NCBI GenBank assembly: GCA_905221605.1 | Contig: CAJNDS010002553.1 | Location: 302,000 to 365,999, forward strand | DNA length: 64,000 nucleotides | Direction: 5' to 3' | From: Symbiodinium natans | Lineage: Eukaryota; Sar; Dinophyceae; Suessiales; Symbiodiniaceae | Part shown: piece by piece, positions 1 to 10,535 of the stretch | How the letters are laid out: each line of letters opens with the position of its first letter | How positions within the stretch are numbered: the stretch's first letter is position 1 | The notes under the pieces: generated by a model | The model's database searches: none | The model's input: the letters and a program-made list of their open reading frames with translations, nothing else | Told to the model about the DNA's origin: nothing | Position numbers and translations under genes: made by a program

Positions 1-348
1 CCTGGCAGCTTGCAGTCCTTGAGCTTCGGAGACGATTTCAACCAAAGTTTGGAGAACGTGGCCTTGCCTGGCAGCTTGCAGTCCCTTAGCTTCGGACGCG
101 CTTTCAACCAGAGCTTGGAGAACGTGGCCTTGCCTGGCAGCTTGCAGTCCTTGAGCTTCGGAGACGATTTCAACCAGAGCTTGGAGAACGTGGCCTTTCC
201 TGGCAGCTTGCAATCCATGACTTTTGGGAGTCGTTTCAAGCAGAGTCTGCAACCTTCGGCCTTGCCGAGTGGACTTCTGTGCTTTCAAAGCGCAGATTTG
301 CGTGTTGCTGTGTACGTATCTGGTCTACAGACAGGTTCGGAGTTCTGA
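1..348 (+). CDS. C-terminal part of an FNQSL-type 22-residue repeat protein (5' truncated)
   Basis: The frame is open from the first base to a TGA at 346-348. It holds three complete 66-bp repeats (starts at 1, 67 and 133) and a fourth that degenerates after 199. Each unit reads PGSLQSLSFG, two or three variable residues, then FNQSLENVAL. Such LQ-L-FG-FN-SL repeats are abundant in dinoflagellate predicted proteins and resemble solenoid, leucine-rich-like repeats; the function is unknown. The tail after the repeats is a short non-repetitive C-terminus. The true start lies upstream of the window. The DNA repeats are nearly identical, which suggests recent unequal exchange. Confidence 0.8.
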   Translation, partial: PGSLQSLSFGDDFNQSLENVALPGSLQSLSFGRAFNQSLENVALPGSLQSLSFGDDFNQSLENVAFPGSLQSMTFGSRFKQSLQPSALPSGLLCFQSADLRVAVYVSGLQTGSEF

Positions 349-719
349 AGTCGAAAGCAATGCGACTGCCTTTGGTTAAACTCATTTTCGGGACACTGCA
401 CCGCTCACCTTAAGTTTTAAACCCTAAACGCGACACACTCTACCCTACACCCACTGCTCCCTCTCACCCTTAAGGCCTCTTGGGATGGCAGCCGACATGG
501 CCAGAACCCCAAACCTTAATCCCCAAACCCTAAACCCTAAACCCGAAACCCCTCAAACCCTAAACCCTAAACCCTAAACCCTAAACCCTAAACCCTAAAC
601 CCTAAACCCTAAACCCTAAACCCTAAACCCTAAACCCTAAACCCTAAACCCTAAACCCTAAACCCTAACCCTAAACCCTAAACCCTAAGCCCTAAACCCT
701 AAACCCTAAACCCTAAACT

Positions 720-1560
720 CTAAAGCCTCCTTTAAGAAACCCTGTGGAACCCCTCCACATCAAACCCTCAACCTGCCTAGCGTGTCCTGGAGGCGAAGAC
801 TTCCTTAGAGCAGTTGACAGTGTATGTAGCGGGATAGTCGCCTTAGGGAACAACTTCGCAGGTTTCAAGCCCCCCACACCTTAGACCGAAATGTGAGGTC
901 TCCGAACGACAGCTGGCGTCATGTAAATATAGCCTGGGGGCAGTGGGGGCAACGGGCCTGTATCATTTGCGTTTAGGGTACTCTTCGGGGGGGAGGGGGG
1001 GGGGCCTAACTACAGTCAGGGGACGTTTAAGGGTTTGGGGTCTTGGGCTGTCAGCATACGCTTACCATCCTCATTCGTTTTAATGTCCTATGATGGCACC
1101 TGACCGTCCGAAATTTTAATGTGGTTTAGGCTTAAGGCGCCCTGTTAACTGGACTTCTGTTTCCATAAGGCCCTGAAATTTTCGGTACACTTTTCGTCTT
1201 TCCGGCCTGTGCTGCGCATGTGTGCTGCGCGCACCGCAACCCCAAACCCTACAGCCTCAACCCAAATTTGCCGAGGTTTAGTGTTGAGGGGAGGGTTGCG
1301 GGTTAAGGGTTTAGGGCTTAGGGGGTCGGTGTTGCTGGCAGTGCAGCACTGTAGACTTGCAGGCAAAGGTCTTTTTCGGCCGACCTGTTTCCACCAATGC
1401 TTCGGGTAGCCGAATGATCGTTGTAGCCAGCTTTGTAGCTGCTGGTTTGTCAGGAGTGCTGCCAAATTTCGAGGGGCTGTAGGAACCTCCCACTAAAAAG
1501 CAAGATGAAGCCACATGGCTCTCTTTGCAACGCGAAAGCCCCAAACCCAAAACCCCAACC
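720..1560. other. No supported gene
   Basis: Mixed unique sequence with one G-run near 989-1002. Several short frames are open on both strands, but none has a convincing splice context or composition. Confidence 0.5.
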
Positions 1561-2040
1561 CGAAACGCTAAACCCTAAACCCTAAACCCTAAACCCTAAA
1601 CCCTAAACCCTAAACCCTAAACCCTAAACCCTATACCCTATACCCTAAACCCTAAACCCTAAACCCTAAACCCTAAACCCTAAACCCTAAACCCTAAACC
1701 GTAAACCGTAAACCGTAAACCCTAAACCCTAAACCCTAAACCCTAAACCCTAAACCCTAAACCTAAACCCTAAACCCTCAACCCTAAACCCTGAACCCTA
1801 AACCCTGAACCCTAAACCCTAAACCCTAACCCTAAACCCTAAACCCTAAACCCTAAACCCTAAACCCTAAACCCTAAACCCTAAACCCTAAACCCTAAAC
1901 CCTAACCTAAACCCTAAACCCTAAACCCTAAACCCTAAACCCTAAACCCTAAACCCTAAACCCTAAACCCTAAACCCTAAACCCTAAACCCTAAACCCTA
2001 AACCCTAAACCCTAACCCTAAACCTACTTGCAGCCCTAAG

Positions 2041-2165
2041 CCCTGCACCAGAAGCCCCAACATTGTCCCGGGGCCCTGCGCTTCAACACCCTCCGCGCGC
2101 ATCGCTCGCCTCCTGAGGCATCTCCCCACACTGCTCCTGCGCGTGCATTTATGTTCAGGAGTTTA
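2041..2165 (+). CDS. Candidate exon
   Basis: A GC-rich island between telomere-like tracts, open in the frame LRFNTLRAHRSPPEASPHTA. The boundaries are not resolved. Confidence 0.25.
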
Positions 2166-2505
2166 GGGGCTTCGGGTTTGGGTTTTAGGGCTTGACTTTA
2201 CACCCTGAACCCTAAACCCTAAACCCTAAACCCTAAACCCTAAACCCTAAACCCTAAACCCTAAACCCTAAAGGGGGGGCATTTCGGGTGTAGGGCTTGG
2301 GGGGTTCAAGGATGTTTGGGGGCGGCCTGAAACCCCAAGCATCTAGGCTTCCACAGCCGGGTTTAGGGTTTAGGGTTTAGGGTTTAGGGTTTAGGGTTTA
2401 GGGTTTAGGGTTTAGGGTTTAGGGTTTAAGGTTTAGGGTTTAGGTTTAGGGTTTAGGGTTTAAGGTTTAGGGTTAGGGTTTAGGGTTGTAGGATTTAAGG
2501 TTTAG

Positions 2506-3152
2506 GCGAAGCACCCTTCAACAGGGCCCCTGAATCAGTCGACGGTGGCCAAATTGCCGGGGCGGACTTTGGCCCCTGGACCCAGGCTTAGTATTTGGTG
2601 TGCTGCCAAGCTTCGCTCACCCGAATAGCCCTAAGCCCTAAGCCCTAAGCCCTAAGCCCTAAGCCCTAAGCCCGAAGCCCTAAGCCCTAAACCCTAAGCC
2701 CTGAACCCTAAGCCCTAAGCCCTAAGGCCTAAGCCCTAAGCCCTAAACCCTAAGCCCTAGACCCTGCCTCGAAGTCCCCTTAGGGCAACCATTAAGGGCA
2801 TTCTTTGGGGCCTCGCCCAAAACCCGAAACTCGAAACCCGAAACCCTAAACCCTAAACCCTGAACCCTAAACCCTAAAGCCTAAACCCTAAAACCATGAA
2901 GCCCCAAGTCCTTTCCCTGGCCCAATATGGCCCTTCGGCCCTCAACCCTAAGCCCAGCGTTTCAAGACGTACGCCCCAAACCCTAAACCCTAAACCCTAA
3001 ACCATGCACCCTAAACCCTAAACCCTAAACACTCATCCCTCATCCCTGAAGCCTAAACCCTAATCCCCAAGCAGGCTTAGCAGTCTTCAAGCTCCCGGGA
3101 AGTCCTCGAAAACCTGAAAGGCCAGCTCCTGAATTTGCGCGATTGTGTTCAG
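2506..3152 (+). CDS. Two candidate exons of an unknown protein (2506-2585, 3081-3152)
   Basis: The first exon follows AG at 2504-2505 and reads EAPFNRAPESVDGGQIAGAD in part. It ends at CAG before GCTTAG. The second starts after CTTAG and reads SSSREVLENLKGQLLNLRDC, an amphipathic, coiled-coil-like stretch. Both are phase 0, and the intron 2586-3080 would be GC-AG. AGGCTTAG occurs at both intron ends. The second exon ends at CAG before GATTTTGG, a possible GA donor. The product is not recognised. Confidence 0.45.
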
Positions 3153-3620
3153 GATTTTGGGGTTTTGGGGTTTTGGGGTTTTGGGGTTTTGGGGTTTTGG
3201 GGTTTTGGGGTTGTGGGGTTTTGAGGTTTTGGGGTTTAGGGTTTTAGGGGTTTGGGGTTTGGGGCTTTTGGGGTTTTGGCGTTTTGGGGGTCAGGGTTTT
3301 GGGGGTAGGGTTTGGGTTCTGTTTTTTTGGTTCTTAGGGTTTCAGGGTTTGGGGTTTAGGATTTCGGGTTTTGGGGTTTGGGGGTTTCACAGCTTTAGGG
3401 CCTAACTTTAGGGGTCTGGGGTTTATGGTTTGGGGTTTTGGGCTTTTGGGCTTTTTTTTTTTTTTTTTTTTGTTTTTGGGGTTTCAGGGTTTTAGGGTTT
3501 GGGGTTTGGGGGTTTGGGGCTTTAGGGGTCTGGGGTTTAGGGTTTTGGGTGTGGGGTTTTGGGTTTTTAGGGTTTTGGGGTTTCAGGGTTTTAGGCGTTT
3601 GGGGTTTGGTGTTGATGTTT
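3153..3620 (+). repeat. GGGGTTTT tract grading into mixed G/T repeats
   Basis: About eight consecutive GGGGTTTT octamers at 3153-3215 pass into irregular TTTAGGG/TTTGGGG variants, with a T-run near 3452-3471. Long open frames here are pure repeat translation. Confidence 0.7.
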
Positions 3621-3911
3621 AGGGGATGAGGGTTTATGTGTGTTGGGTTGGTGTTTTTGGGACTTAGGGCCTGTACAGAGTTTAGGGGATTAGGGCGTCA
3701 CTTACACGTAGCGCTTTCGGGTGTAGCCTCATTCTTAAGATATCGTCTCCGCTGAAAGGGACCCTAAACCTTAAACCCTAAAGCCTAAAGCCTAAACCCT
3801 AGAACCCTAAACCCTAGAACCCTAGAACCCTCAACTCAATTGCGTGTCTCTCTGGAATCTAGCGTTGAGGGTTACGGTTTGGGGTTCAGGGTTTAGGGTT
3901 TTAGGGTGGGG

Positions 3912-3992
3912 TCTTCTGGCAGAAGTGAAGGCGTGCGGGCAGCGCGGGGCTCTCTTTAGAATTGAAGGCACCCGAACGCCATCTCGCTAAGT
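3912..3992 (+). CDS. Candidate exon
   Basis: A stop-free island reading EVKACGQRGALFRIEGTRTP, with AG dinucleotides before it and TAA after it. The neighbouring telomere-like tracts fit exon status. The function is unknown. Confidence 0.3.
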
Positions 3993-4253
3993 GATCCCAC
4001 CCCAGCCGCCCAAACTCGACTTGGGAGGGGAGCGGGGGGGGGGTGGTGGAATTGAGGTGCTCTACCATGGTCGGTTTTGGGTTTCAGGTAGGTGTGTAGG
4101 CAGACGTCCCAAACCCTAAACCGTAAGCCCTAAAACAAAGAAACCCTAAACCCTAAACCCTAAACTCTAAACCCTAAACCCTAAACCCAAAACCCTAAAC
4201 CCTAAACGCTAAACCCTAAACCCTAAACCCTAAACCCTAAACCCGCTGCTGAG

Positions 4254-4316
4254 GAGACGTGGACTGCTTCCTACGTCGCTTGGAGAAGCCTTGGGCGCGT
4301 TCCTCCACTGGGGTTC
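4254..4316 (+). CDS. Candidate exon with GTGAGA donor
   Basis: Follows GAG|GA and reads DVDCFLRRLEKPWARSSTGV. It ends directly before GTGAGA at 4317, a good donor. A second frame is also open, so the reading is not certain. Confidence 0.4.
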
Positions 4317-4535
4317 GTGAGAATAGAGTTCCCAGACCTCTCTTCCCTTCAGGGTATAAGACCCCCTAGACTAGACCCTTTGTCTTGTTCCCCTATATCA
4401 CCCTATATATATATATACCTTAGAAAGCCCCTATATACCTGAGTAGCCCCTGAATAACCCCTGAGGTCCTCATCAGGGTCCCTCCCTTAGTCCCTTGAAC
4501 TGAACTGCTCACTACTATCAAGACAATACTAAGTA

Positions 4536-4566
4536 CTTGGTAGCTCGGTGGTACCCTTTATCGTGA
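4536..4566 (+). repeat. Family B element fragment (5' end only)
   Basis: Carries TTGGTAGCTCGGTGGTACCC, close to the 5' end of the family B elements at 16531 and 17498. No matching 3' end follows. Confidence 0.5.
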
Positions 4567-4638
4567 ACGTCCTGAACCCTAAACCAGAAGCCCGAAATCC
4601 TAAACCCTAAACCCTAAACCCTAAACCTGGCATTTCAG

Positions 4639-4913
4639 CCGGGCACTGGAAAGAGCTGTTCGGGCTCTGCAAGGCATCGTGATTGACACTGAGCATCCTA
4701 AACCCTAACCCCTAAACCCTAAACCCTAAACCCTAAACCCTAAACCCTAAACCCTAAACCCTAAACCCTAAACCCTAAACCCTAAACCCTAAACCCTAAA
4801 CCCTAACACATTTTCGGGGTGTACAAGAGGAGCGTCGGAGGTCCTCCATGACACCTTGCCCACGCCACACGTGCGGAATGAGTTTTCCTGGCACTGCTCT
4901 GGTCGGAGACTTG
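4639..4913 (+). CDS. Two candidate exons (4639-4690, 4830-4913) with a GA-AG intron
   Basis: The first exon follows TTTCAG and reads SRALERAVRALQGIVIDT. The second reads ERRRSSMTPCPRHTCGMSFP and ends before GTTTGG. The intron starts GAGCATCC and the next exon starts GAGCGTCG, so the donor bases are repeated at the exon start, the pattern seen in the better-supported genes. Phase 0 on both sides. The intron is mostly CCCTAAA. The product is not recognised. Confidence 0.45.
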
Positions 4914-5166
4914 GTTTGGGGTTTAGGGTTTAGGGTTTAGGGTTTAGGGTTTCGGGTTTAGGGTTAGGGTTTAGGGTTTAGGGTTTAGGGTTTAGGGTTC
5001 AGGGTTCAGGAACTCCATTCCCAAATAACCTCAAATAACCCCAAGTAACCCCAAATATCCCAGAACCCTACATCGCACAACCCTAAACCCGAAACCTAAA
5101 CCCTAAACCCTAGATCCTCCTCAGCCTTAAGCCCTAAACCCTGTAGCCCTGTTGCCCGGCACCTAG

Positions 5167-5234
5167 GGCCGATCAGGCCCGCAGTTTAAACAGCTTCCAG
5201 ATCGGCCTCGACCCCAGAAGTCCCCCGAGTATCT
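5167..5234 (+). CDS. Candidate exon
   Basis: Follows CTAG and reads ADQARSLNSFQIGLDPRSPP. A GC donor (GCTTAGGG) is possible at 5235. Confidence 0.4.
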
Positions 5235-5518
5235 GCTTAGGGTTTAGGGTTTGAGGTTTAGGGTTTAGGGCTTGGGGTTTAGGGTTTAGGGTTCGAAGCT
5301 CAGGGTATTGAGGTGTTGTTGAAGCTTGGGGTTTCGGCTTTAGGGCTTGAGAAGCCCTCCCCAGAAAGCCCCCGAACCCCCAGCCCTGAAACACACTTAG
5401 CCCGAATACCCCAAACCCCAAGCCCGACACCCTAACACCCTAAACCCTAAGCCCTAAACCCTAAACCCTAAGCCCTAAGCCCTAAACCCTAAACCCTAAA
5501 CCCTAAACCCTAAACCCT

Positions 5519-5626
5519 GAACGATTCACTCCGTGGGAGTCGCAGCTGAGCCATGAGTTGAGCCGTTTCACTTACAAAAGCACTTCAGGGGATGTGCCTG
5601 GTGGCAACCGTGATTCTGAGCTGTAG
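5519..5626 (+). CDS. Candidate exon or 3' exon, 35 codons with TAG
   Basis: A continuous frame from the edge of a CCCTAAA tract to TAG at 5624-5626. It includes ERFTPWESQLSHELSRFTYK and ends GGNRDSEL. It may be a terminal exon. The left boundary is unclear because no AG precedes it closely. Confidence 0.4.
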   Translation, partial: ERFTPWESQLSHELSRFTYKSTSGDVPGGNRDSEL

Positions 5627-5754
5627 GGGATGTTGGCATTCTTGAAACTTAGGGTTGAGGGTGAACGCCCTAAACCCTAAACCGTAAGCCCTAAACCCTA
5701 GACCCGAGACCCTAGACCCTAAACCGTATCTGCAGACCTAAGCCTATTCTGCAG

Positions 5755-5959
5755 CCCAAAGCGCGAGGACGCAGAGTACCGTGTCAAAATCACGGGCCTT
5801 TTCTGGGTACCTTATGTCTCTCTATATAGACCTTAAACCCTGATGGACGTGTACCTGTACATGGTTAAAGTAAAGGCAATTTGGTCACACCATCTCCCAG
5901 AATCTATGGCCCCCGTGACTGCCGCAGTTGCTGGTTTTACGTCCTATTTGTCTCAGAGG
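5755..5959 (+). CDS. Two candidate exons (5755-5795, 5876-5959) with an 80-bp GC-AG intron
   Basis: Exon one follows GCAG and reads PKREDAEYRVKIT. Exon two starts GCAATTTGG after AAAG and reads NLVTPSPRIYGPRDCRSCWF. It ends before a GTAAGG donor at 5960. The intron starts GCC and the exon after it starts GCA, and phase 1 is preserved. This intron has no telomere-like tract, so the GC-AG pattern is not just a property of the repeats. The product is unknown. Confidence 0.5.
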
Positions 5960-6455
5960 GTAAGGAGTCCAAATTTAGTTTTGGGTTCAGGGTCCAGGAT
6001 TTTAGGGCCCAAAGACCCTGAGCCCTAAACGGGTTGCCCGCCGGCCGTCGTCCCACCGCCTCGGCTGCAACCAGACAGCTGGCGAGTGCATGTCTTCTGC
6101 CCGAAGTGGGAGAAGCCCGAAGTTTCGGGTTCAGGGTTCGAACCCTGCACCCTGCACCCCTGAACCCCTAACATCCCAAAAAACCCGAAAGCCCTAAACC
6201 CTAAACCCCAAACCCTAAACCCTAAACCCTAAACTCTAAACACTAACCCCCCACAATGTGCCCCTTCAAAACCGTCGGTCTGTTGGGTCCATTTGGGACT
6301 GTCCTAAACGGTCAACCCTTTTTTGAGGATCTTTGTTAAGGGGACCCCAGCATGTCATTTGGCTACCTACGAGAGGAACCCTATACCCTAAACCCTAGAC
6401 CCTAAACCCTAAACCCTCAACCCTAAACCCTAAACCCTAGATCAATCCATGTGAG

Positions 6456-6585
6456 CCTGCGGCTTTGAATCGGCAGGGCTTCACCCTGCGGTAGCAGGAA
6501 TAGGCAACGGCGAGCTCGAAGCGTGTTTTCAGATTGGGCCCGCTTCCCGAATGAAAGAAGGCCATCTGGAAACGTGTCTGTCCAG
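6456..6585 (+). CDS. Candidate exon with consensus GTGAGG donor
   Basis: About 43 stop-free codons, including GNGELEACFQIGPASRMKEG, end in CCAG before GTGAGG. AG dinucleotides precede it at 6454-6455 and near 6474. One of the better single-exon calls by splice context. The function is unknown. Confidence 0.5.
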
Positions 6586-7048
6586 GTGAGGAGCAAGAGG
6601 AACCCTAAACCCTAAACCCGAAACCCGAAACCCGAAACCGTAAACCCTAAACCCTAAACCCTAAGCCCTAAACCCTAAACCCTAAACTCTAAACCCCCAC
6701 AATGCCCCTTAAAACTGTCGGAGCAAGCCCCAAGGCCCTCAACACCCCAGCATCAACCACCCTAACCCCTGAACCCGCGCAATGTCGAGTGTTTTTTGAC
6801 ATAGACCTTCGCCTCTAAACAGCAAGCCTAAACCCTTAACCCTGAACCCTAAACCCTAAACCCTAAACCCTCAACCCTAAACCCCAAACCCTAAACCCTA
6901 AACCCAGAACCTTCAACTCTAAACCCCAAGCCCTGCGAATCCAAGATGCCCAGCGGTACCCTTATTCCTCTTTCTTCGGGGGTGGCCATAGGGTGTAGAC
7001 AGGGTCTGGGGGTTTAGGGTTTAGGGTTTTAGGGTTTAGGGTTTCAAG

Positions 7049-7144
7049 GGTTTCAACGGTTTTGGAACCCTGAGTTTCAGGTCCTGTGACGCCCACCCCT
7101 GCAAGGAATTGTCACAGCGGGCTCCCAAAAACCCTGAGCACTGA
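7049..7144 (+). CDS. Candidate exon
   Basis: Starts after TTTCAAG and reads FGTLSFRSCDAHPCKELSQR, ending with TGA at 7142-7144. Confidence 0.4.
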   Translation, partial: GFNGFGTLSFRSCDAHPCKELSQRAPKNPEH

Positions 7145-7273
7145 ACCCTACACTTACCAATTGATGAAGACCCCCCCCTCCCCCCCCCAACGAAAAAATC
7201 TTCCACATAATGGCAATACAGGGGATATTGGGTTCTTAAGCAAATAGTCGACACAGGGCCCTACACACCGTAG

Positions 7274-7363
7274 ACTTCGACTCCAACCGAGCCCTCTGGC
7301 TTCTCACTGGAGTTCTGTTTCCGGGCGAGCCTTTTAAAGATGCAGAGGGCCTTTCGCGCTCAG
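7274..7363 (+). CDS. Candidate exon with GC donor
   Basis: Follows GTAG and reads FDSNRALWLLTGVLFPGEPF, ending before GCTAGCC, a possible GC donor. Confidence 0.45.
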
Positions 7364-7511
7364 GCTAGCCTGTCACGGGCTCTTTGAGTTTAGACATGAG
7401 AGGGGTGTAACCTCTACACCCCTACAGAGCAACCTTGTGCCGAAAACCTTGTAGCCTTCCAGTAATCTTGACCACCCAAAACACCCTAAACCCTAAATCA
7501 TTTCTTGACGC

Positions 7512-7590
7512 ATGAATGGCCCTGCTTCCCATGTTCCGGCGGCGGTGACACCGAAGAGTACCAGTTCGGAAAAAGATCTGCGGTCAGGGG
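7512..7590 (+). CDS. Candidate exon, possibly a gene start
   Basis: An ATG at 7512 opens MNGPASHVPAAVTPKSTSSE, which runs into a TTTAGGG tract. No AG lies just upstream, so an initiator exon is possible. Confidence 0.35.
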
Positions 7591-7654
7591 GTTTGGGGTT
7601 TAGGGTTTAGGGTTTAGGGTTAGACCCTGAAGCCCAGCCAAGCCAGGGTTCAGG

Positions 7655-7863
7655 GTTTAAAAGGTTTTAATGGTTTACGGGGTTTACGGGGTTTAAGGGT
7701 TTAAGGGTTTAAAGGGTTTAAAGGGTCTAAGGGGTTTAAAGGGTTTAAGGAGTTAAAGGGTTCTGGGGTTTAAGGGTTTAAAGGTTTTAGGGTTAAAGGG
7801 TTTAAGGGGTTTAAGGGGGTTAAGGGTTCAAGGGCTTAAGGGTTGAAGGGCTTAAGGGTTTAG
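7655..7863 (+). repeat. TTTAAGGG-type variant tract
   Basis: A run of GGGTTTAAGGG/TTTAAAGGG units, a local variant of the telomere-like motif. Confidence 0.7.
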
Positions 7864-7957
7864 GGTTGGGATGTTCCCCCGTATACTAGTACCCTTTATT
7901 ATGAGCACAATTAAGGACTGCTAGTATAAGCGGGGGGGGGGGGGGACATCCCAAGGT
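7864..7957. mobile_element. Short inverted-repeat element, family G
   Basis: The ends TTGGGATGTTCCCCC and a G-run followed by ACATCCCAA are inverted copies. The arms extend through TACTAGTA and GCTAGTATA. A related 3' half lies at 39417-39482. Confidence 0.6.
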
Positions 7958-8066
7958 TTAGGGTTAAGGGTGTGTGTAGCCAAAAAAACTCTGAAACCGT
8001 AAACCGTAAACCCTAAACCCTAAACCCTCTCTAAGGGTGGTAGCAAAAAGCCCCCACCAAAGCCAG

Positions 8067-8706
8067 GCTAAGCGTGAGGAGGTGCTAAAGGAGATGGGCG
8101 TGACGCAGCAGGACTTGGCGCAGGAACGCGGGGTGCAGACAGGGGGGTTTAGGGTTTAGGGTTTAGGGTTTAGGGTTTAGGAGGGCTTTCTTTCAGCCCT
8201 GGAAGCAGAAGGGCTTGGGGTTCAGGGTTTAAGGTTTAGGGTTAAGGTTCAGGGTTTTAGGGTTGTAGGGTGTCGGGTTTGTGTTTAGGGCTTGGGGTTG
8301 TTTTTTGGGGCTGGCTGGGCGACACAGGTCTGGTGTGGGCTCAGTGGTGCGCAGAGTGCATGGGAAGAGTAGATGACTGATTGATTTGTGAGTGCACCGC
8401 CGGTTTCGATGTGGAGCATTTCCGCCAGCTTGTTGCAGCAGTGCATGACTTGCGCACAATCCACGTGGCTCCTGAGACATTGGGTTTAGGGTTCAGGGTT
8501 TAGGGTGGAGACTGGCAGCGTCTCTACATGATTCTGGTTCACAAGAATCGTTGGCGCCCTACGCCCTAAGCCCTAAAGCCGCAAGCCTTTCGCCCTAAGC
8601 CCTACGCCCTAAGCCCTAAGCCCAATGCGCTGGGCCAGACCGTGGGCATCGACAAGGACGTGCCTTACCTCCTTAACATGAACGAGGACCTTGTGGGGAA
8701 AGGGAC
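8067..8706 (+). CDS. Candidate exons of a kinesin-type FHA protein (8067-8132, 8393-8483, 8624-8706)
   Basis: Exon one follows CCAG|GC and reads KREEVLKEMGVTQQDLAQER, coiled-coil-like, ending before GTGCAG. Exon two follows GTGAG and reads FDVEHFRQLVAAVHDLRTIH. Exon three reads VPYLLNMNEDLVGKGT and ends before GTAAAT. That last segment resembles the start of kinesin-3 FHA domains (PHLVNLNED in KIF1). The island 8505-8560 between exons two and three is open in two frames and may hold another exon. I see no motor-domain motifs in the window, so the family call rests on this segment alone. Confidence 0.35.
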
Positions 8707-9182
8707 GTAAATTTTTTAAAAAACCCAAGCTGAAGCATCCATGCTTCCTCGCGTAGACCGCCCTAAGCCATAAGCCCTAAGCCCTAAACCCTAGACCCAA
8801 GCCCAAACCAAACATCCAAAACCCTGAAGCTCTCAACCTGAGACCCCCGATCCCTAAGCCCCGAACCTTAGAACCTGCAACCCGCAAACCTGGCATCCTC
8901 AGGGTTGAAGGTTCTAGGGTTTAGGGTTTAGGGTTTCGGGTTTAGGGTTTAGGGTTTAGGGGTTAGGGTTTCGAAACTGGTAACACACCCAGGTCCTAAA
9001 GCCCTAAGACCCTCGAAAGCCCTAAGGGCCTTGAACCCGAATCATTTTAAATCTTAAATCCTAAACCCTAAACCCTAAGCCCTAAGCCCTAAACCCTAAA
9101 CCCTAAACCATAAACAGCCATTGAACAAGAGCAATGCAGCCCCAAAGCCCACCACCCGAGGTCTGCAGTGGTGACAGTGGTG

Positions 9183-9385
9183 AGGGTTTAGGGTTTAGGG
9201 TTTAGGGTTTAGGGTTTAGGGTTTAGGGTTTAGGGTTTAGGGTTTAGGGTTTAGGGTGGAGGGTTGAGGGTTTAGGGTTTGGGGTTTACCCTAAACCCCA
9301 AACCCCAAACCCTAAACCCTAAACCCTAAACCCTAAACCCTAAACCCTAAACCCTAAACCCTAAACCCTAAACCCTAAACCCTCT
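9183..9385. repeat. Fold-back pair of telomere-like tracts
   Basis: About 100 bp of TTTAGGG is followed directly by about 90 bp of CCCTAAA. The two could pair as a long hairpin. Confidence 0.75.
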
Positions 9386-9386
9386 T

Positions 9387-9489
9387 CAGAAAGGACCCAG
9401 CCCTTGCTGGGAAGATGATGTACTTCCTTCCGCACGGGCCGGAAGCTCAAGGGAGAGGGGCCCAGGTGTCAGCATGGTTCCAAGGGTAG
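9387..9489 (+). CDS. Candidate exon
   Basis: Reads KDPALAGKMMYFLPHGPEAQ in the preferred frame. A second frame is also open. Confidence 0.3.
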
Positions 9490-9659
9490 CTAGGGGCGCA
9501 GTCCTAAACCCTAAACCCTAAACCCTAAACCCTAAACCCTAAACCCTAAACCCTAAACCCTAAACCCTAAACCCTAAATCCCAAACCCTAAACCCTAAGC
9601 CCTAAACCCCAAACCCTAAACCCTAAGCCCTAAACCCTAAACCCTAAACCCAAATTCTT

Positions 9660-9778
9660 GCCCTTGGGGTTCTGAAGCATGGGCTCTTGGGTTGTGCTAG
9701 GTATATAGATAACGGGGTACATATGGTCTCCCAAACTAAGGGCTCCACTTCTACGGGCCCTTGTTACCACCCTTAGAA
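9660..9778. repeat. Family C dispersed repeat
   Basis: Carries GGTTCTGAAGCATGGGCTC and a later TTACCACCCT. Shares the GGTTCTGAAGTATGGGCC core with 12419, 27574, 47608 and 52239. Confidence 0.5.
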
Positions 9779-9893
9779 GGGTTTAGGGTTTAGGGTTTAG
9801 GGTTTAGGGTTTAGGGTTTAGGGTTTAGGGTTTAGGGTTTAGGGTTTAGGGTTTAGGGTTTAGGGTGGCAAACGCTAAACCATAAACCCACAG

Positions 9894-9986
9894 ATTCTAT
9901 TCTCTGCGTCGTCCTTGGGGGCGGGGGTTGCAGGGTTTCGGCCAGATGTAGAAGAACGGTTTTTGAAGCCTCAACCAGAGGGTTGA
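9894..9986 (+). CDS. Candidate exon
   Basis: Follows CACAG and reads FSASSLGAGVAGFRPDVEER, ending with TGA at 9984-9986. Confidence 0.4.
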   Translation: MLFSASSLGAGVAGFRPDVEERFLKPQPEG

Positions 9987-10019
9987 GCTCTTGGGTTCAT
10001 GGGGTTTGTGGTTTAGTGT

Positions 10020-10535
10020 TTAGGGCCTCAGCTTCAAGCCATGTCTCCTTAGCGTTTTCCTCCGAATGCTTGTAGGTATGGTTCTTTTTTCTCCGGTACT
10101 TTTTGTTCGTATCATGATCATGAATACCACCATCACTACATACCTTTTTGGGGGGCTGTTGCTCGTGTTACCTTCCCCCGCCTCCCCGCCCCCCAAAGTG
10201 GGCACCTGACAGGTAAAAATGTTTTTCGTGTTCTGATTACTACGTGTCTTATTCATTCAATCATGTTTACGCTTTTGTTGCTAAGTAATGTTGCACCTGC
10301 GTTGCTGGATTTTGCCCTCTTTAAACGGGCCCGGGGGCTTATATGATTTTGATAGGGTGGAGTTTCAAAGGGGCAACGATGCCCGGCAATTTTTTTTAAA
10401 GGCGCGGCGTGTGGAATTTTCTTACGGCACCCGGACGATTTGACTTGATTCAGGATCAGTCAGGGTGTCCTGAATTGAATAGCCCAGCCAGATTGACTTT
10501 CTAGAGGAGGCCCCTACTAAACCAGGTCCAACATT
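10020..10535. other. T-rich unique sequence, no supported gene
   Basis: Contrasts with the GC-rich islands. Open frames on the minus strand are weak and have no start or splice context I trust. It may be a long intron or an intergenic spacer. Confidence 0.4.

Noticed and set aside
1145-1550. Overlapping minus- and plus-strand frames
   Set aside because: They partly cover telomere-like sequence and show no start or splice context or protein-like composition.
3145-3629. Gly/Phe/Leu-rich open frames
   Set aside because: They are translations of G/T telomere-like repeats.
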